Notes: generated by a model not told the origin, from the letters alone. A stretch of 7,282 nucleotides of DNA from an uncultured Clostridia bacterium (GCA_934296355.1 CAKRAY010000072.1:1-7282); one strand, 5' to 3'. Positions 1-6,372 are shown, counted from the stretch's first letter. Translations and numbers: made by a program.

Positions 1-1
1 G

Positions 2-253
2 GGCTATATTATATATAAGGATAAGGGCGAAGTGGTTTTGCGCGTAAAAAAAGGCGACGTCATATCCGTTTTACCGTACGCGGGTAGCGTCGTCGTAGAT
101 AAATCGGACGGACTTTTTTACCCTTACGACAATTTGGAACTCACGAAAACGAACACAATCGGCATAAGCAACGTAGCCGAAAAAAGCCTCGTAAGATTTG
201 AAATAAAAAGCGGCGATGCGTTGATTTTCGTAAGCGAACGCGCATTAAAGTAG
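2..253 (+). CDS. 3' end of an unrecognised protein gene (5' partial)
   Basis: The frame is open from the first complete codon at base 2 to a TAG stop at 251-253, giving at least 83 residues. A GTG codon at 32 could be read as a start. It has no convincing Shine-Dalgarno site, and the frame stays open upstream through G-Y-I-I-Y-K-D-K-G-E, so this is more likely the C-terminal part of a larger protein that begins outside the window. The visible part is rich in beta-forming residues (VVLRV, SVVVD, ALIFV) with alternating charges and glycines, as in a small beta-barrel or sandwich domain. There is no signal peptide, membrane segment or catalytic motif in what is visible. I do not recognise the family. 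It is followed by a 108-bp gap with its own promoter for xpt, so it probably belongs to a different transcription unit. No clear terminator follows it, so readthrough into xpt is possible. Confidence 0.6.
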   Translation, partial: GYIIYKDKGEVVLRVKKGDVISVLPYAGSVVVDKSDGLFYPYDNLELTKTNTIGISNVAEKSLVRFEIKSGDALIFVSERALK

Positions 254-265
254 TTTTACTTTTAT

Positions 266-278
266 TTTACCGAACAGA
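266..278 (+). promoter_or_regulatory. PurBox-like motif upstream of the xpt promoter (candidate)
   Basis: The bases around CCGAAC at 270-275 match 10 of 13 positions of the Gram-positive PurR box as I remember it (AWWWCCGAACWWT), including the whole core. The central G (272) lies about 75 bp upstream of the predicted transcription start near 347. That is close to the roughly -76 position I recall for activating PurBoxes in lactococci. A weaker CGAA-containing copy (9 of 13) lies at 287-299, 21 bp or two helical turns downstream and in the same orientation. Known PurR targets are purine synthesis and salvage genes, which fits xpt and a nucleoside transporter. The motif is short, and whether this organism has PurR is unknown. 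Confidence 0.3.
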
Positions 279-300
279 AAAATTTTTGTTGCGAAAATTG

Positions 301-328
301 TAGATTTTTACTTGACTTAGAAAATCTA
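301..328. repeat. Inverted repeat centred on the xpt -35 box (candidate operator)
   Basis: Perfect 8-bp arms TAGATTTT (301-308) and AAAATCTA (321-328) flank a 12-bp spacer. The symmetry centre, 314.5, is exactly the centre of the -35 hexamer TTGACT at 312-317. A dimeric repressor bound here would cover the -35 region, so this is a plausible operator for the xpt-transporter operon. It lies upstream of the predicted start of transcription and so would not form an RNA hairpin in that transcript. The AT-rich arms mean chance cannot be excluded. Confidence 0.4.
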
Positions 329-340
329 AACTTTTACAAT
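312..340 (+). promoter_or_regulatory. Sigma-A-type promoter of the xpt-transporter operon
   Basis: The -35 box TTGACT (312-317) and -10 box TACAAT (335-340) each match the consensus at 5 of 6 positions, with the ideal 17-bp spacer. Transcription should start near 346-347, leaving a leader of only about 15 nt before the xpt ATG at 362. That leader holds the ribosome binding site and nothing else, so there is no room for a purine riboswitch. Confidence 0.8.
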
Positions 341-361
341 GGGATTATAAGCGAGGACGAA

Positions 362-934
362 ATGAAGTTATTGAAAGAACTTATATTAAGGTACGGAAGG
401 GTATATCCGGGTAACGTTTTGAAGGTTGACAGTTTCCTCAATCATCAGGTGGATACCGCTCTTATGCAAGAAATCGGCAAGGAGTTCGCGAGACTTTTCA
501 AAGGCGAAAATATTACCAAAGTTCTCACTATCGAAGCGTCGGGAATCACCATAGCAGGCTTTACTGCGAGCAATTTGCAAGTTCCCATGCTTTTTGCGAA
601 AAAATCTCAAACTAAAAATATATCTTCGGATGTTTATACAAGCAAAGTAATGTCATATACGCACGGAAAAGTATATGACATTATTGTTTCTAAAGAGTAT
701 CTTTTACCCACGGACAGAGTTCTTATCGTCGACGATTTTCTTGCCAACGGCAAAGCTATGATAGGTTTAATAGACCTTGTAAATCAAGCGGGCGCTACGC
801 TGGTAGGTTGCGGCGCGGTTATAGAAAAGGCTTTCCAAGCGGGCGGCGACGAAATAAGAAATATGGGTATCAGGCTCGAATCGCTGGCGCGAATCAAAAG
901 TATGACCGACGATTCGCTCGAGTTTTGCGATTAG
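362..934 (+). CDS. xpt: Xanthine phosphoribosyltransferase
   Basis: This cytosolic purine-salvage enzyme transfers ribose 5-phosphate from PRPP to xanthine, giving XMP and pyrophosphate. The 190 residues are close to the 194 of B. subtilis Xpt and align nearly end to end. The conserved N-terminal stretch L-K-V-D-S-F-L-N-H-Q is at 20-29, the PRPP-binding loop V-L-I-V-D-D-F-L-A-N-G-K-A at 120-132, I-E-K at 154-156, and R-L-E-S-L-A-R-I at 171-178. Residues L20, N27, 128-132 and K156, which I recall as the xanthine- and PRPP-contacting positions in the B. subtilis enzyme, are all present at the same numbers, so it should be active. ATG 362 is chosen because GAGGA (353-357) lies just upstream and the N-terminus matches the family. 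The gene is the first of its transcript. The transporter lipoprotein gene begins 54 bp downstream with no terminator between, so they are likely cotranscribed. In B. subtilis xpt is paired with the xanthine permease pbuX; here the partner is an ABC transporter. Confidence 0.95.
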   Translation: MKLLKELILRYGRVYPGNVLKVDSFLNHQVDTALMQEIGKEFARLFKGENITKVLTIEASGITIAGFTASNLQVPMLFAKKSQTKNISSDVYTSKVMSYTHGKVYDIIVSKEYLLPTDRVLIVDDFLANGKAMIGLIDLVNQAGATLVGCGAVIEKAFQAGGDEIRNMGIRLESLARIKSMTDDSLEFCD

Positions 935-988
935 TAAAAAAAAACATTTTTCATTAACAAATAAAAAATCTATTGGAGGACGTAAAAA

Positions 989-2221
989 ATGAAAATGAAG
1001 AAAGTATTGGCAATTTTATTGTCGGTAGCCGTACTCGCTACCGTTTGCGTTTGCTTAGTTGCATGCGGCGGTAACGGAGAGGAAAAGATGAAGCCTATTG
1101 CGAAAGAAGAGATCAAAATCGGTCTTATCTGCTTGCACGACGCTAACTCGACTTACGATAAGAACTTTATCGACGCTATGGACGTTGCGAAGAAAGAACT
1201 CGGTTTAAGAGACGACCAAGTTATCGTCGTTACCGGCGTACCGGAAGGCGACGAGTGCTATCAAAAGGCTTGTAACTTAGCGGACGAAGGTTGCAATATC
1301 ATATTTGCCGATTCTTTCGGACATGAACCCTATATGATTAAGGCGGCTAAGGAATATCCTAACGTGCAATTCTGCCACGCTACCGGAACCAAGGCTCACA
1401 CCGAAAAACTCGCCAACTATCATAACGCGTTCGCTTCCATCTACGAAGGAAGATATTTAGCGGGTATCGCCGCCGGTATGAAACTTAACGAAATGATCGC
1501 TGCCGGCAAGTTCACCGCGGCAGAAGCGAAAATCGGTTACGTAGGCGCATATCCTTACGCGGAAGTTAAATCGGGCTACACCTCTTTCTTCCTCGGCGCG
1601 AGAAGCGTTTGCCCCACCGCTACCATGGAAGTTACTTTCACCGGAGAATGGTATCACGAAACCAAAGAAAACAACGCCGCGACTAATTTAATCAATAGAG
1701 GATGCAAACTTATTTCCCAACACGCAGACTCTATGGGCGCGCCTAACGCTTGCGAGGCGGCGGGAATACCTAACGTAAGTTACAACGGTTCTACCATCGC
1801 TCACTGCCCCAAAACTTTCATCGTATCTTCGAGAATCAACTGGGCTCCTTACTATCAATTCGCAATTGAAAACGTAATCAAAGGCGAAAAGTTTGGCTAT
1901 GACTGGACGGGAACTCTCGCTACCGGTTCCGTAGTTCTTACCGATATTAACGAAAAAGTTGCCGCTGCCGGCACGAAAGCGGCTATCGAAGAAGCGAAAG
2001 CGAAACTTGAAAACGGTACTCTTAAAGTATTCGATACCTCGAAGTTCACCGTAAACGGCAAGAAACTCACCAGCTTCCTTGCGGACGTCGACGATTTTAA
2101 CGATTACAAAGGCGAAACCGAAGTTATTATCAACGGTATTTTCGAAGAATCCGCTAAGCGTTCCGCTCCTTACTTCACGCTCGACATCGACGGTATCACC
2201 AATATCGACGCGAAAAACTAA
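989..2221 (+). CDS. BMP/PnrA-family nucleoside-type ABC transporter substrate-binding lipoprotein
   Basis: This is the extracellular, lipid-anchored binding protein that captures the ligand, probably a purine nucleoside, for the ATPase and permeases encoded downstream. The N-terminus has K-M-K-K, a hydrophobic stretch at 6-25 and the lipobox L-V-A-C at 23-26, so C26 would be lipidated after cleavage, followed by a Gly/Glu/Lys-rich linker. The mature part (about 43-400) is a type I periplasmic-binding fold of the BMP (basic membrane protein) family. It opens with K-I-G-L-I-C-L-H-D-A-N-S-T-Y-D-K-N-F (43-60). Later stretches typical of BMP proteins are I-I-F-A-D-S-F-G (104-111), Y-E-G-R-Y-L-A-G (152-159), K-I-G-Y-V-G-A (181-187), F-T-G-E-W (217-221) and Q-H-A-D-S (244-248). 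The 410 residues are somewhat longer than the usual 340-360; the extra length is mainly at the C-terminus after about residue 350. The start has a strong site, TTGGAGGA at 973-980, 8 nt before ATG. Its position matches nupN (yufN) in the B. subtilis guanosine transporter operon. The exact ligand cannot be read from sequence. Confidence 0.93.
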   Translation: MKMKKVLAILLSVAVLATVCVCLVACGGNGEEKMKPIAKEEIKIGLICLHDANSTYDKNFIDAMDVAKKELGLRDDQVIVVTGVPEGDECYQKACNLADEGCNIIFADSFGHEPYMIKAAKEYPNVQFCHATGTKAHTEKLANYHNAFASIYEGRYLAGIAAGMKLNEMIAAGKFTAAEAKIGYVGAYPYAEVKSGYTSFFLGARSVCPTATMEVTFTGEWYHETKENNAATNLINRGCKLISQHADSMGAPNACEAAGIPNVSYNGSTIAHCPKTFIVSSRINWAPYYQFAIENVIKGEKFGYDWTGTLATGSVVLTDINEKVAAAGTKAAIEEAKAKLENGTLKVFDTSKFTVNGKKLTSFLADVDDFNDYKGETEVIINGIFEESAKRSAPYFTLDIDGITNIDAKN

Positions 2222-2257
2222 TCGGCAATCGCTGAAAAGATTATAATTTGACTTCGA

Positions 2258-2305
2258 AGGCGGAGTTTAACCTCAAAAATTAAACTCCGCCTAACGTTTT
2301 TTTTT
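2258..2305 (+). terminator. Intrinsic terminator between binding-protein and ATPase genes
   Basis: Perfect 13-bp arms AGGCGGAGTTTAA (2258-2270) and TTAAACTCCGCCT (2280-2292) enclose a 9-nt loop. Four bases later comes a run of nine T (2297-2305). This is a textbook rho-independent terminator inside the operon. I see no promoter between it and the ATPase start at 2336, so the membrane components are probably expressed by partial readthrough, keeping them below the level of the binding protein. Confidence 0.9.
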
Positions 2306-2320
2306 AGTTTCAAACCACAC

Positions 2321-2325
2321 GGAGG
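2321..2325 (+). promoter_or_regulatory. Ribosome binding site deciding the GTG start of the ATPase
   Basis: GGAGG at 2321-2325 lies 10 nt before GTG 2336, with a second weaker AGGA at 2328-2331 only 4 nt away. No ATG near the 5' end gives a complete first beta strand (V-A-I-E-L-K-N-I-T-K), so the GTG start is preferred. The non-ATG start and loose spacing would lower translation compared with the lipoprotein gene. Confidence 0.7.
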
Positions 2326-2335
2326 ACAGGACAGA

Positions 2336-4051
2336 GTGGAACAGTCCGTTGCTATCGAATTAAAGAACATTACGAAAAGATTCGGTTCTACCGTCGCCAA
2401 CAAGAATGCGGACCTTACCGTATATAAGGGCGAAATACTTGCGTTGCTCGGCGAGAACGGAAGCGGTAAAACGACCTTAATGAATATGATTGCGGGAATA
2501 TACTTTCCCGACGAAGGCACGATAGAAGTGGGCGGCAAGGAAGTCGTCATTAAATCTCCTATCGACGCGTATAACTACAAAATCGGCATGGTACATCAGC
2601 ACTTCAAGTTGGTAGATTTGCTGACGGCTTGCGATAACGTTATTTTAGGCGAGAGCCATAAATTCGACTTTGCCGGTAAAAAGGCAAAAATTAAAGAGGA
2701 AAACGACGGTACGAGCAAGGGAAAATTCCTCGCCGTACTTAAATATATAGGACTACCTTTCGAGAACTTTTTCGACTATTTGAAGTTTAATTGGTTGAAA
2801 AGGAACAGAGTAAAAACGCTACAAAAAATCGTCGACGATTACGGTTTCCAAATCGATTTGTCGAGAAAAATCTACGATATGTCGGTTTCGGAAAAACAAA
2901 CCGTGGAAATTATTAAAGTTTTGTATAGGGGCGCGGATATTTTAATTCTCGACGAACCCACTGCGGTGCTTACCCCGCAAGAAACGGAAAAACTTTTCTC
3001 GGTTTTGCGTAAAATGAAAGAAAACGGCAAGTCTATTATCATAATCACGCATAAACTTAACGAAGTTATGGCGATATCCGACAGAGTTGCGGTACTTCGT
3101 AAGGGCGAACACGTCGCTACTGTCAGGACTTCCGAAACCAACGAGAAAGAACTTACCGAAATGATGGTCGGCGCTAAGGTGGAACTCAATATCCAAAGAG
3201 ACGAGCCGACTAATTGCAAACCGAGAATAACGGTAGAAGACCTTACTTGTAGAAATAGGGAAGGTCTACTTGCGCTCGACGGAGTTTCGTTCCGCACGTT
3301 CTCGGGCGAAATCTTCGGTATCGCGGGTATCGCGGGTAGCGGACAAAAAGAACTTTTGGAATCCATTGCCGGTTTGGTTCGTATAGAGGGCGGCGATATT
3401 TCCTATAACGACCCCAAAAATAACGAGCAAAGGGTAGATTTAAGGCAAAAAACGCCTACGCAAATAAGAGATTTAGGCGTAAGATTATCCTTCGTTCCCG
3501 AAGACCGACTCGGTATGGGTTTGGTCGGCAATATGGACTTGACGGACAACATAATGTTGCGTTCGTACGGCAAAGGCAAATCGATCTTCGTTGATAGAAA
3601 GACCCCTCACGACCTCGCGGAGAATATCGTACACGACCTCGAAGTCGTCACGCCTTCGGTAAAAACTCCCGTAAGACGTCTGTCCGGCGGTAACGTGCAA
3701 AAAGTGCTTGTCGGTAGAGAAATCGCTTCTTCGCCCACCGTGTTTATGGCGGCGTATCCGGTAAGAGGTTTGGATATCAACAGTTCTTATATGATATACA
3801 ACTTGCTTAACGAGCAAAAAGACAAAGGCGTAGCGGTAATATTCGTAGGCGAAGACCTCGACGTATTATTGGCGCTTTGCGATAGAATAATGGTGCTTTG
3901 CGGCGGCAAAGTCAGCGGTATAGTCGACGCGAGAACGGCTACGAAAGAGCAACTCGGCTTGTTAATGACGACTATTCCCGAGAACCCGGAAAGATTCGAA
4001 TACGCCGAGAAAACGGTAAACGAGCGCGCGGAGGAAAACGGAAATGAATAA
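2336..4051 (+). CDS. Nucleoside-type ABC transporter ATP-binding protein, two fused ABC domains (NupO-like)
   Basis: This cytoplasmic ATPase powers uptake through the two permeases that follow; two ABC domains are fused in one 571-residue chain. Domain 1 (about 5-280) has Walker A G-E-N-G-S-G-K-T (39-46), a Q-loop glutamine (Q88, in V-H-Q-H-F), Walker B L-I-L-D-E-P-T (203-209) with catalytic-type E207, and H239. Its signature reads M-S-V-S-E-K-Q (182-188) where relatives usually have L-S-V-G-x-x-Q. Domain 2 (about 296-540) has a degenerate Walker A G-I-A-G-S-G-Q (331-337), with Gln in place of Lys, an intact L-S-G-G-N signature (449-453), and no acidic pair in Walker B (A-A-Y-P at 472-475). 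One competent and one degenerate ATP site is usual for this NupO/RbsA-like group. The protein is about 60 residues longer than B. subtilis NupO (YufO, about 510). Most of the excess is a Lys- and aromatic-rich insertion between the Q-loop and the first signature (about 108-160). The gene overlaps the next by 8 bp, suggesting translational coupling. Confidence 0.93.
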   Translation: MEQSVAIELKNITKRFGSTVANKNADLTVYKGEILALLGENGSGKTTLMNMIAGIYFPDEGTIEVGGKEVVIKSPIDAYNYKIGMVHQHFKLVDLLTACDNVILGESHKFDFAGKKAKIKEENDGTSKGKFLAVLKYIGLPFENFFDYLKFNWLKRNRVKTLQKIVDDYGFQIDLSRKIYDMSVSEKQTVEIIKVLYRGADILILDEPTAVLTPQETEKLFSVLRKMKENGKSIIIITHKLNEVMAISDRVAVLRKGEHVATVRTSETNEKELTEMMVGAKVELNIQRDEPTNCKPRITVEDLTCRNREGLLALDGVSFRTFSGEIFGIAGIAGSGQKELLESIAGLVRIEGGDISYNDPKNNEQRVDLRQKTPTQIRDLGVRLSFVPEDRLGMGLVGNMDLTDNIMLRSYGKGKSIFVDRKTPHDLAENIVHDLEVVTPSVKTPVRRLSGGNVQKVLVGREIASSPTVFMAAYPVRGLDINSSYMIYNLLNEQKDKGVAVIFVGEDLDVLLALCDRIMVLCGGKVSGIVDARTATKEQLGLLMTTIPENPERFEYAEKTVNERAEENGNE

Positions 4052-5261
4052 GAAAAACAGAGAACCGCTTTTTCACTTAACGAAAAGAGCGAGTATTAAA
4101 CAGTGGCAAGCGTGGCTTATAAGATTAGGCGCGTTTTTGCTTTCGTTACTCGTTTGCGCGATCGTCACGAGCGTGCTTTCGGGTAAATCGATGGGCTTCT
4201 TCTTCAAATATTTCATAAACGGCGTTTTCGGAAGCCCGAGAAAGGTTTGGGTGCTTTTCCACGAAGCGTGTATTCTCTTGCTTATAGCGATTGCGCTTAC
4301 GCCGTGCTTTAAGATGCGTTACTGGAATATCGGCGGCGAAGGACAAGTGCTTATGGGCGCGATGGGTTCGGCGATAATTATACAATTCTTAGGCGGCGAG
4401 ATAGCCGACGCGGGTACGATAATACTTTCTTTAATCGTCGGTATCGCATTCGGTATCGTTTGGGCGGTTATCCCCGCGCTTTTCAAAGCGAAATGGAATA
4501 CGAACGAAACCTTGCTTACCCTTATGTTTAACTACATAGCAGCGTGTTTAACCAAGTACTTCATAAGTAAAGTCGCGGCTTCGGGTACGGGCACGTTAAC
4601 GTTCAGTAAGGGCGTAATCGAACGTATCGGCGGCAGTAGTTTTATCGGCGGACAGTTTATTTTGAAAATCATTATCGTAGTGATACTTACCGTGCTTATG
4701 GCGATATATCTTAAATACAGCAAGCACGGCTACGAATTGTCGGTTGTTGGTGAAAGCGAAAACACCGCGCGCTATATCGGTATCAATACGAAAAAAGTTA
4801 TAATAAGAACGTTGGTTCTGTGCGGAGCGATTTGCGGTATCGCCGGGTTCTTGCTTGTCAGCGCGACCAATCACTCGCTACATAGCGAATACACGGTTGA
4901 CGGAAGAGGGTTCACGGCGGTGCTTGTTTCTTGGCTCGGACACTTCAACCCCGCGGCGATGGCGCTTACTTCGTTCTTAGTCGTGTTTATCGACAACGGC
5001 GCGTCGCAAGTAGGCGACTACGGCAGTTTGGGCGCGAATTATCCCTCGGTTATGACGGGTATTTTCTTTTTCTTCATAATCGCCACCGAGTTCTTTATCA
5101 ACTATAAAATCAACTTCAAAAAGAAGCACGACGTTAAAAAAGGAGCGACCGCTACCGTTCAAACCGAAACGACGGAGGAAACCGCGGCTTCGCTCGAAGA
5201 AAACGTAACCGAAAATAAAGAGCCTGACGCAACGGAATCGGGAAGCGAGGTGATTGGATAA
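4044..5261 (+). CDS. Nucleoside-type ABC transporter permease (NupP-like, BPD_transp_2 family)
   Basis: This is one of two inner-membrane subunits forming the uptake channel. The 405-residue protein has about nine hydrophobic segments, roughly 25-45, 69-88, 97-116, 124-147, 156-176, 204-223, 253-274, 288-317 and 336-354. Family landmarks are Y-W-N-I-G-G-E-G-Q (93-101), N-T-N-E-T-L-L-T-L-M-F-N-Y (152-164), V-V-G-E-S-E-N-T-A-R-Y-I-G-I (234-247) and G-R-G-F-T-A-V-L-V-S-W-L-G (287-299). The first resembles the NIGxEGQ loop of this family and the others the conserved cytoplasmic loops that contact the ATPase. After the last membrane segment a 49-residue tail (357-405) is hydrophilic: basic at first, then rich in Thr and Glu. 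Close relatives are nearer 350 residues, so this tail is an addition. ATG 4044 overlaps the ATPase stop by 8 bp and follows GGAGGA at 4030-4035 with 8-nt spacing. Confidence 0.92.
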   Translation: MNKKNREPLFHLTKRASIKQWQAWLIRLGAFLLSLLVCAIVTSVLSGKSMGFFFKYFINGVFGSPRKVWVLFHEACILLLIAIALTPCFKMRYWNIGGEGQVLMGAMGSAIIIQFLGGEIADAGTIILSLIVGIAFGIVWAVIPALFKAKWNTNETLLTLMFNYIAACLTKYFISKVAASGTGTLTFSKGVIERIGGSSFIGGQFILKIIIVVILTVLMAIYLKYSKHGYELSVVGESENTARYIGINTKKVIIRTLVLCGAICGIAGFLLVSATNHSLHSEYTVDGRGFTAVLVSWLGHFNPAAMALTSFLVVFIDNGASQVGDYGSLGANYPSVMTGIFFFFIIATEFFINYKINFKKKHDVKKGATATVQTETTEETAASLEENVTENKEPDATESGSEVIG

Positions 5262-6217
5262 TGTTTAGCACTATTATTTGTAAAGCAATAAACTTGGGTA
5301 TGGTTTTCTTGTACGGTTCTACCGGAGAAATCATTATCGAAAAAAGCGGACATCTTAACTTAGGTATTCCCGGAACGATGTGTATGGGAGCCATAGGCGG
5401 CTGTATCGGCGCAAACCTCGCGCTTAACTCCATGGGCGGAAGCAAGTTCGCGGTAATCTTCATGGCGGTGCTTTTCGCTATGCTTTTCGCGGGTGCGACG
5501 GGCGGTTTGTACGGCTTGTTTACGATAACGCTTAGGTGTAATCAAAACGTAACCGGTCTTACCATTACCACTTTCGGCGCGGGCGTTTTAGGCTTTTGGG
5601 GCAAACTGATGAGTAACAAGGGCGAAACTTTTTCCGCCGCAAGTAACTTCTTCACGGAATCTTTGTTCGGTTCGGGCGTAGGCGACGACGCTTTTTCGAA
5701 AATCTTCCTTTCTCACGGCGCGCTCGTCTATTTAGGCTTGGTAATCGCAATTATAGCGGCTGTTGTTTTACGCCGTACGAGAACGGGTTTGAACCTCATC
5801 GCCATTGGCGAAAATCCCGCGGCTGCAGACGCGGCGGGCATAAAGGTCATTAAATATAAGTACTGGGCGTGCATTATCGGCGCGGCTATCGCGGGAATAG
5901 GCGGCGCGTTCTATATCCTCGACTGTACTCGCGGCGCGCTCGAATACGTAGTCAATTCTTTGGGTTGGCTCGCCGTTGCGCTCGTTATATTCTCTTTATG
6001 GCGTCCGGGTATAAGCATCTTCGGTTCGTTCGTTTTTGGCTTACTTTACATTATGCCGAACTACGTTACCGGTATGCCCACCGCCGAAAAAGACTTGTTA
6101 AGCATCATACCTTATGCGGTTACTGCGCTGGTACTTATCGTAATTTCTTTCTTTAACAAAAAGGAAACTCAACCGCCTACTGCGCTCGGCTTGCCTTATT
6201 TCAGAGAGGATAGATAA
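5261..6217 (+). CDS. Nucleoside-type ABC transporter permease (NupQ-like, BPD_transp_2 family)
   Basis: This second membrane subunit pairs with the preceding permease. Its 318 residues match the usual NupQ length, and it has about eight hydrophobic stretches, including roughly 5-25, 33-55, 63-90, 98-115, 153-170, 202-220, 235-263 and 281-297. Family landmarks are G-E-I-I-I-E-K-S-G-H-L-N-L-G (22-35), I-A-I-G-E-N-P-A-A-A-D-A-A-G-I (180-194) and G-W-L-A-V-A-L-V-I-F (235-244). Where many relatives read NLGxEGMM, this protein reads N-L-G-I-P-G-T-M (33-40), replacing the glutamate by proline. I believe this variant also occurs in other Clostridia transporters, but could not verify it. The ATG overlaps the previous stop by one base (TAATG), with GAGGTGA at 5247-5253 seven nt upstream, so translation is likely coupled. 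It is the last gene of the operon; a terminator follows 33 bp after the stop. An open frame at 5869-6156 in another register is a shadow of this gene. Confidence 0.92.
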   Translation: MFSTIICKAINLGMVFLYGSTGEIIIEKSGHLNLGIPGTMCMGAIGGCIGANLALNSMGGSKFAVIFMAVLFAMLFAGATGGLYGLFTITLRCNQNVTGLTITTFGAGVLGFWGKLMSNKGETFSAASNFFTESLFGSGVGDDAFSKIFLSHGALVYLGLVIAIIAAVVLRRTRTGLNLIAIGENPAAADAAGIKVIKYKYWACIIGAAIAGIGGAFYILDCTRGALEYVVNSLGWLAVALVIFSLWRPGISIFGSFVFGLLYIMPNYVTGMPTAEKDLLSIIPYAVTALVLIVISFFNKKETQPPTALGLPYFREDR

Positions 6218-6249
6218 CATAATTGGTAAAAAAATAAAAACAAAAATAT

Positions 6250-6274
6250 ACGGCGCGGTTTCGCGTCGTTTTTT
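6250..6274 (+). terminator. Intrinsic terminator at the end of the operon
   Basis: Arms ACGGCGCG (6250-6257) and CGCGTCGT (6262-6269) pair over 8 positions with one G-U, closing a four-base GTTT loop, and run into six T (6269-6274). The A-rich stretch just upstream (about 6229-6248) would act as a T-run on the other strand, so the hairpin could work in both directions. No gene on the - strand here needs it. Confidence 0.85.
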
Positions 6275-6336
6275 ATTGTCAATTTATAAGGGAAAACTAT
6301 TAAAATCGCCGAATTCACGACCCAAGGATGCGGGGG

Positions 6337-6365
6337 TTTACAAAAAATTATAAAAGTGATATAAT
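6337..6365 (+). promoter_or_regulatory. Extended -10 promoter of the downstream lipoprotein gene
   Basis: The -35 box TTTACA (6337-6342) and a perfect TATAAT (6360-6365) are separated by 17 bp. The -10 box is preceded by TGA, giving the extended TGnTATAAT form (6357-6365). This should be a strong sigma-A promoter starting near 6371-6372, with a leader of about 43 nt before ATG 6415. It makes the lipoprotein gene a unit independent of the transporter operon. Confidence 0.8.
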
Positions 6366-6372
6366 AATAAAG

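Noticed and set aside
32..253. Treating GTG 32 as the true start of a 73-residue protein
   Set aside because: No good Shine-Dalgarno site precedes it and the frame is open to the window edge, so a truncated larger gene is more likely.
254..300. Possible terminator after the first gene (CGAACA paired with TGTT-G-CG around an A5T5 centre)
   Set aside because: The stem is almost all A-T, has a bulge and a mismatch, and is not followed by a T run, so it is unlikely to stop transcription.
254..361. Purine riboswitch ahead of xpt
   Set aside because: The promoter sits at 312-340, leaving about 15 nt of leader, and I see no three-way-junction pattern in the gap.
1023..1043. 7-bp inverted repeat CGGTAGC/GCTACCG inside the lipoprotein signal-peptide codons
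   Set aside because: Short, has no T run, and the bases encode ordinary signal-peptide residues; most likely chance.
2242..2253. TATAAT (2242-2247) and TTGACT (2248-2253) after the binding-protein gene
   Set aside because: Neither has a partner box at proper spacing, and any transcript started from the first would run straight into the terminator at 2258-2305.
2872..3366. 164-residue open frame on the - strand
   Set aside because: It is antisense to conserved ABC ATPase motifs (Walker B, H-loop, domain 2) and is a shadow; no ribosome site or recognisable protein features.
6276..6303. Weak promoter TTGTCA-16-TATTAA just after the operon terminator
   Set aside because: Boxes are weaker and the distance to the gene is longer than for the extended -10 promoter at 6337-6365, which explains the gene better.
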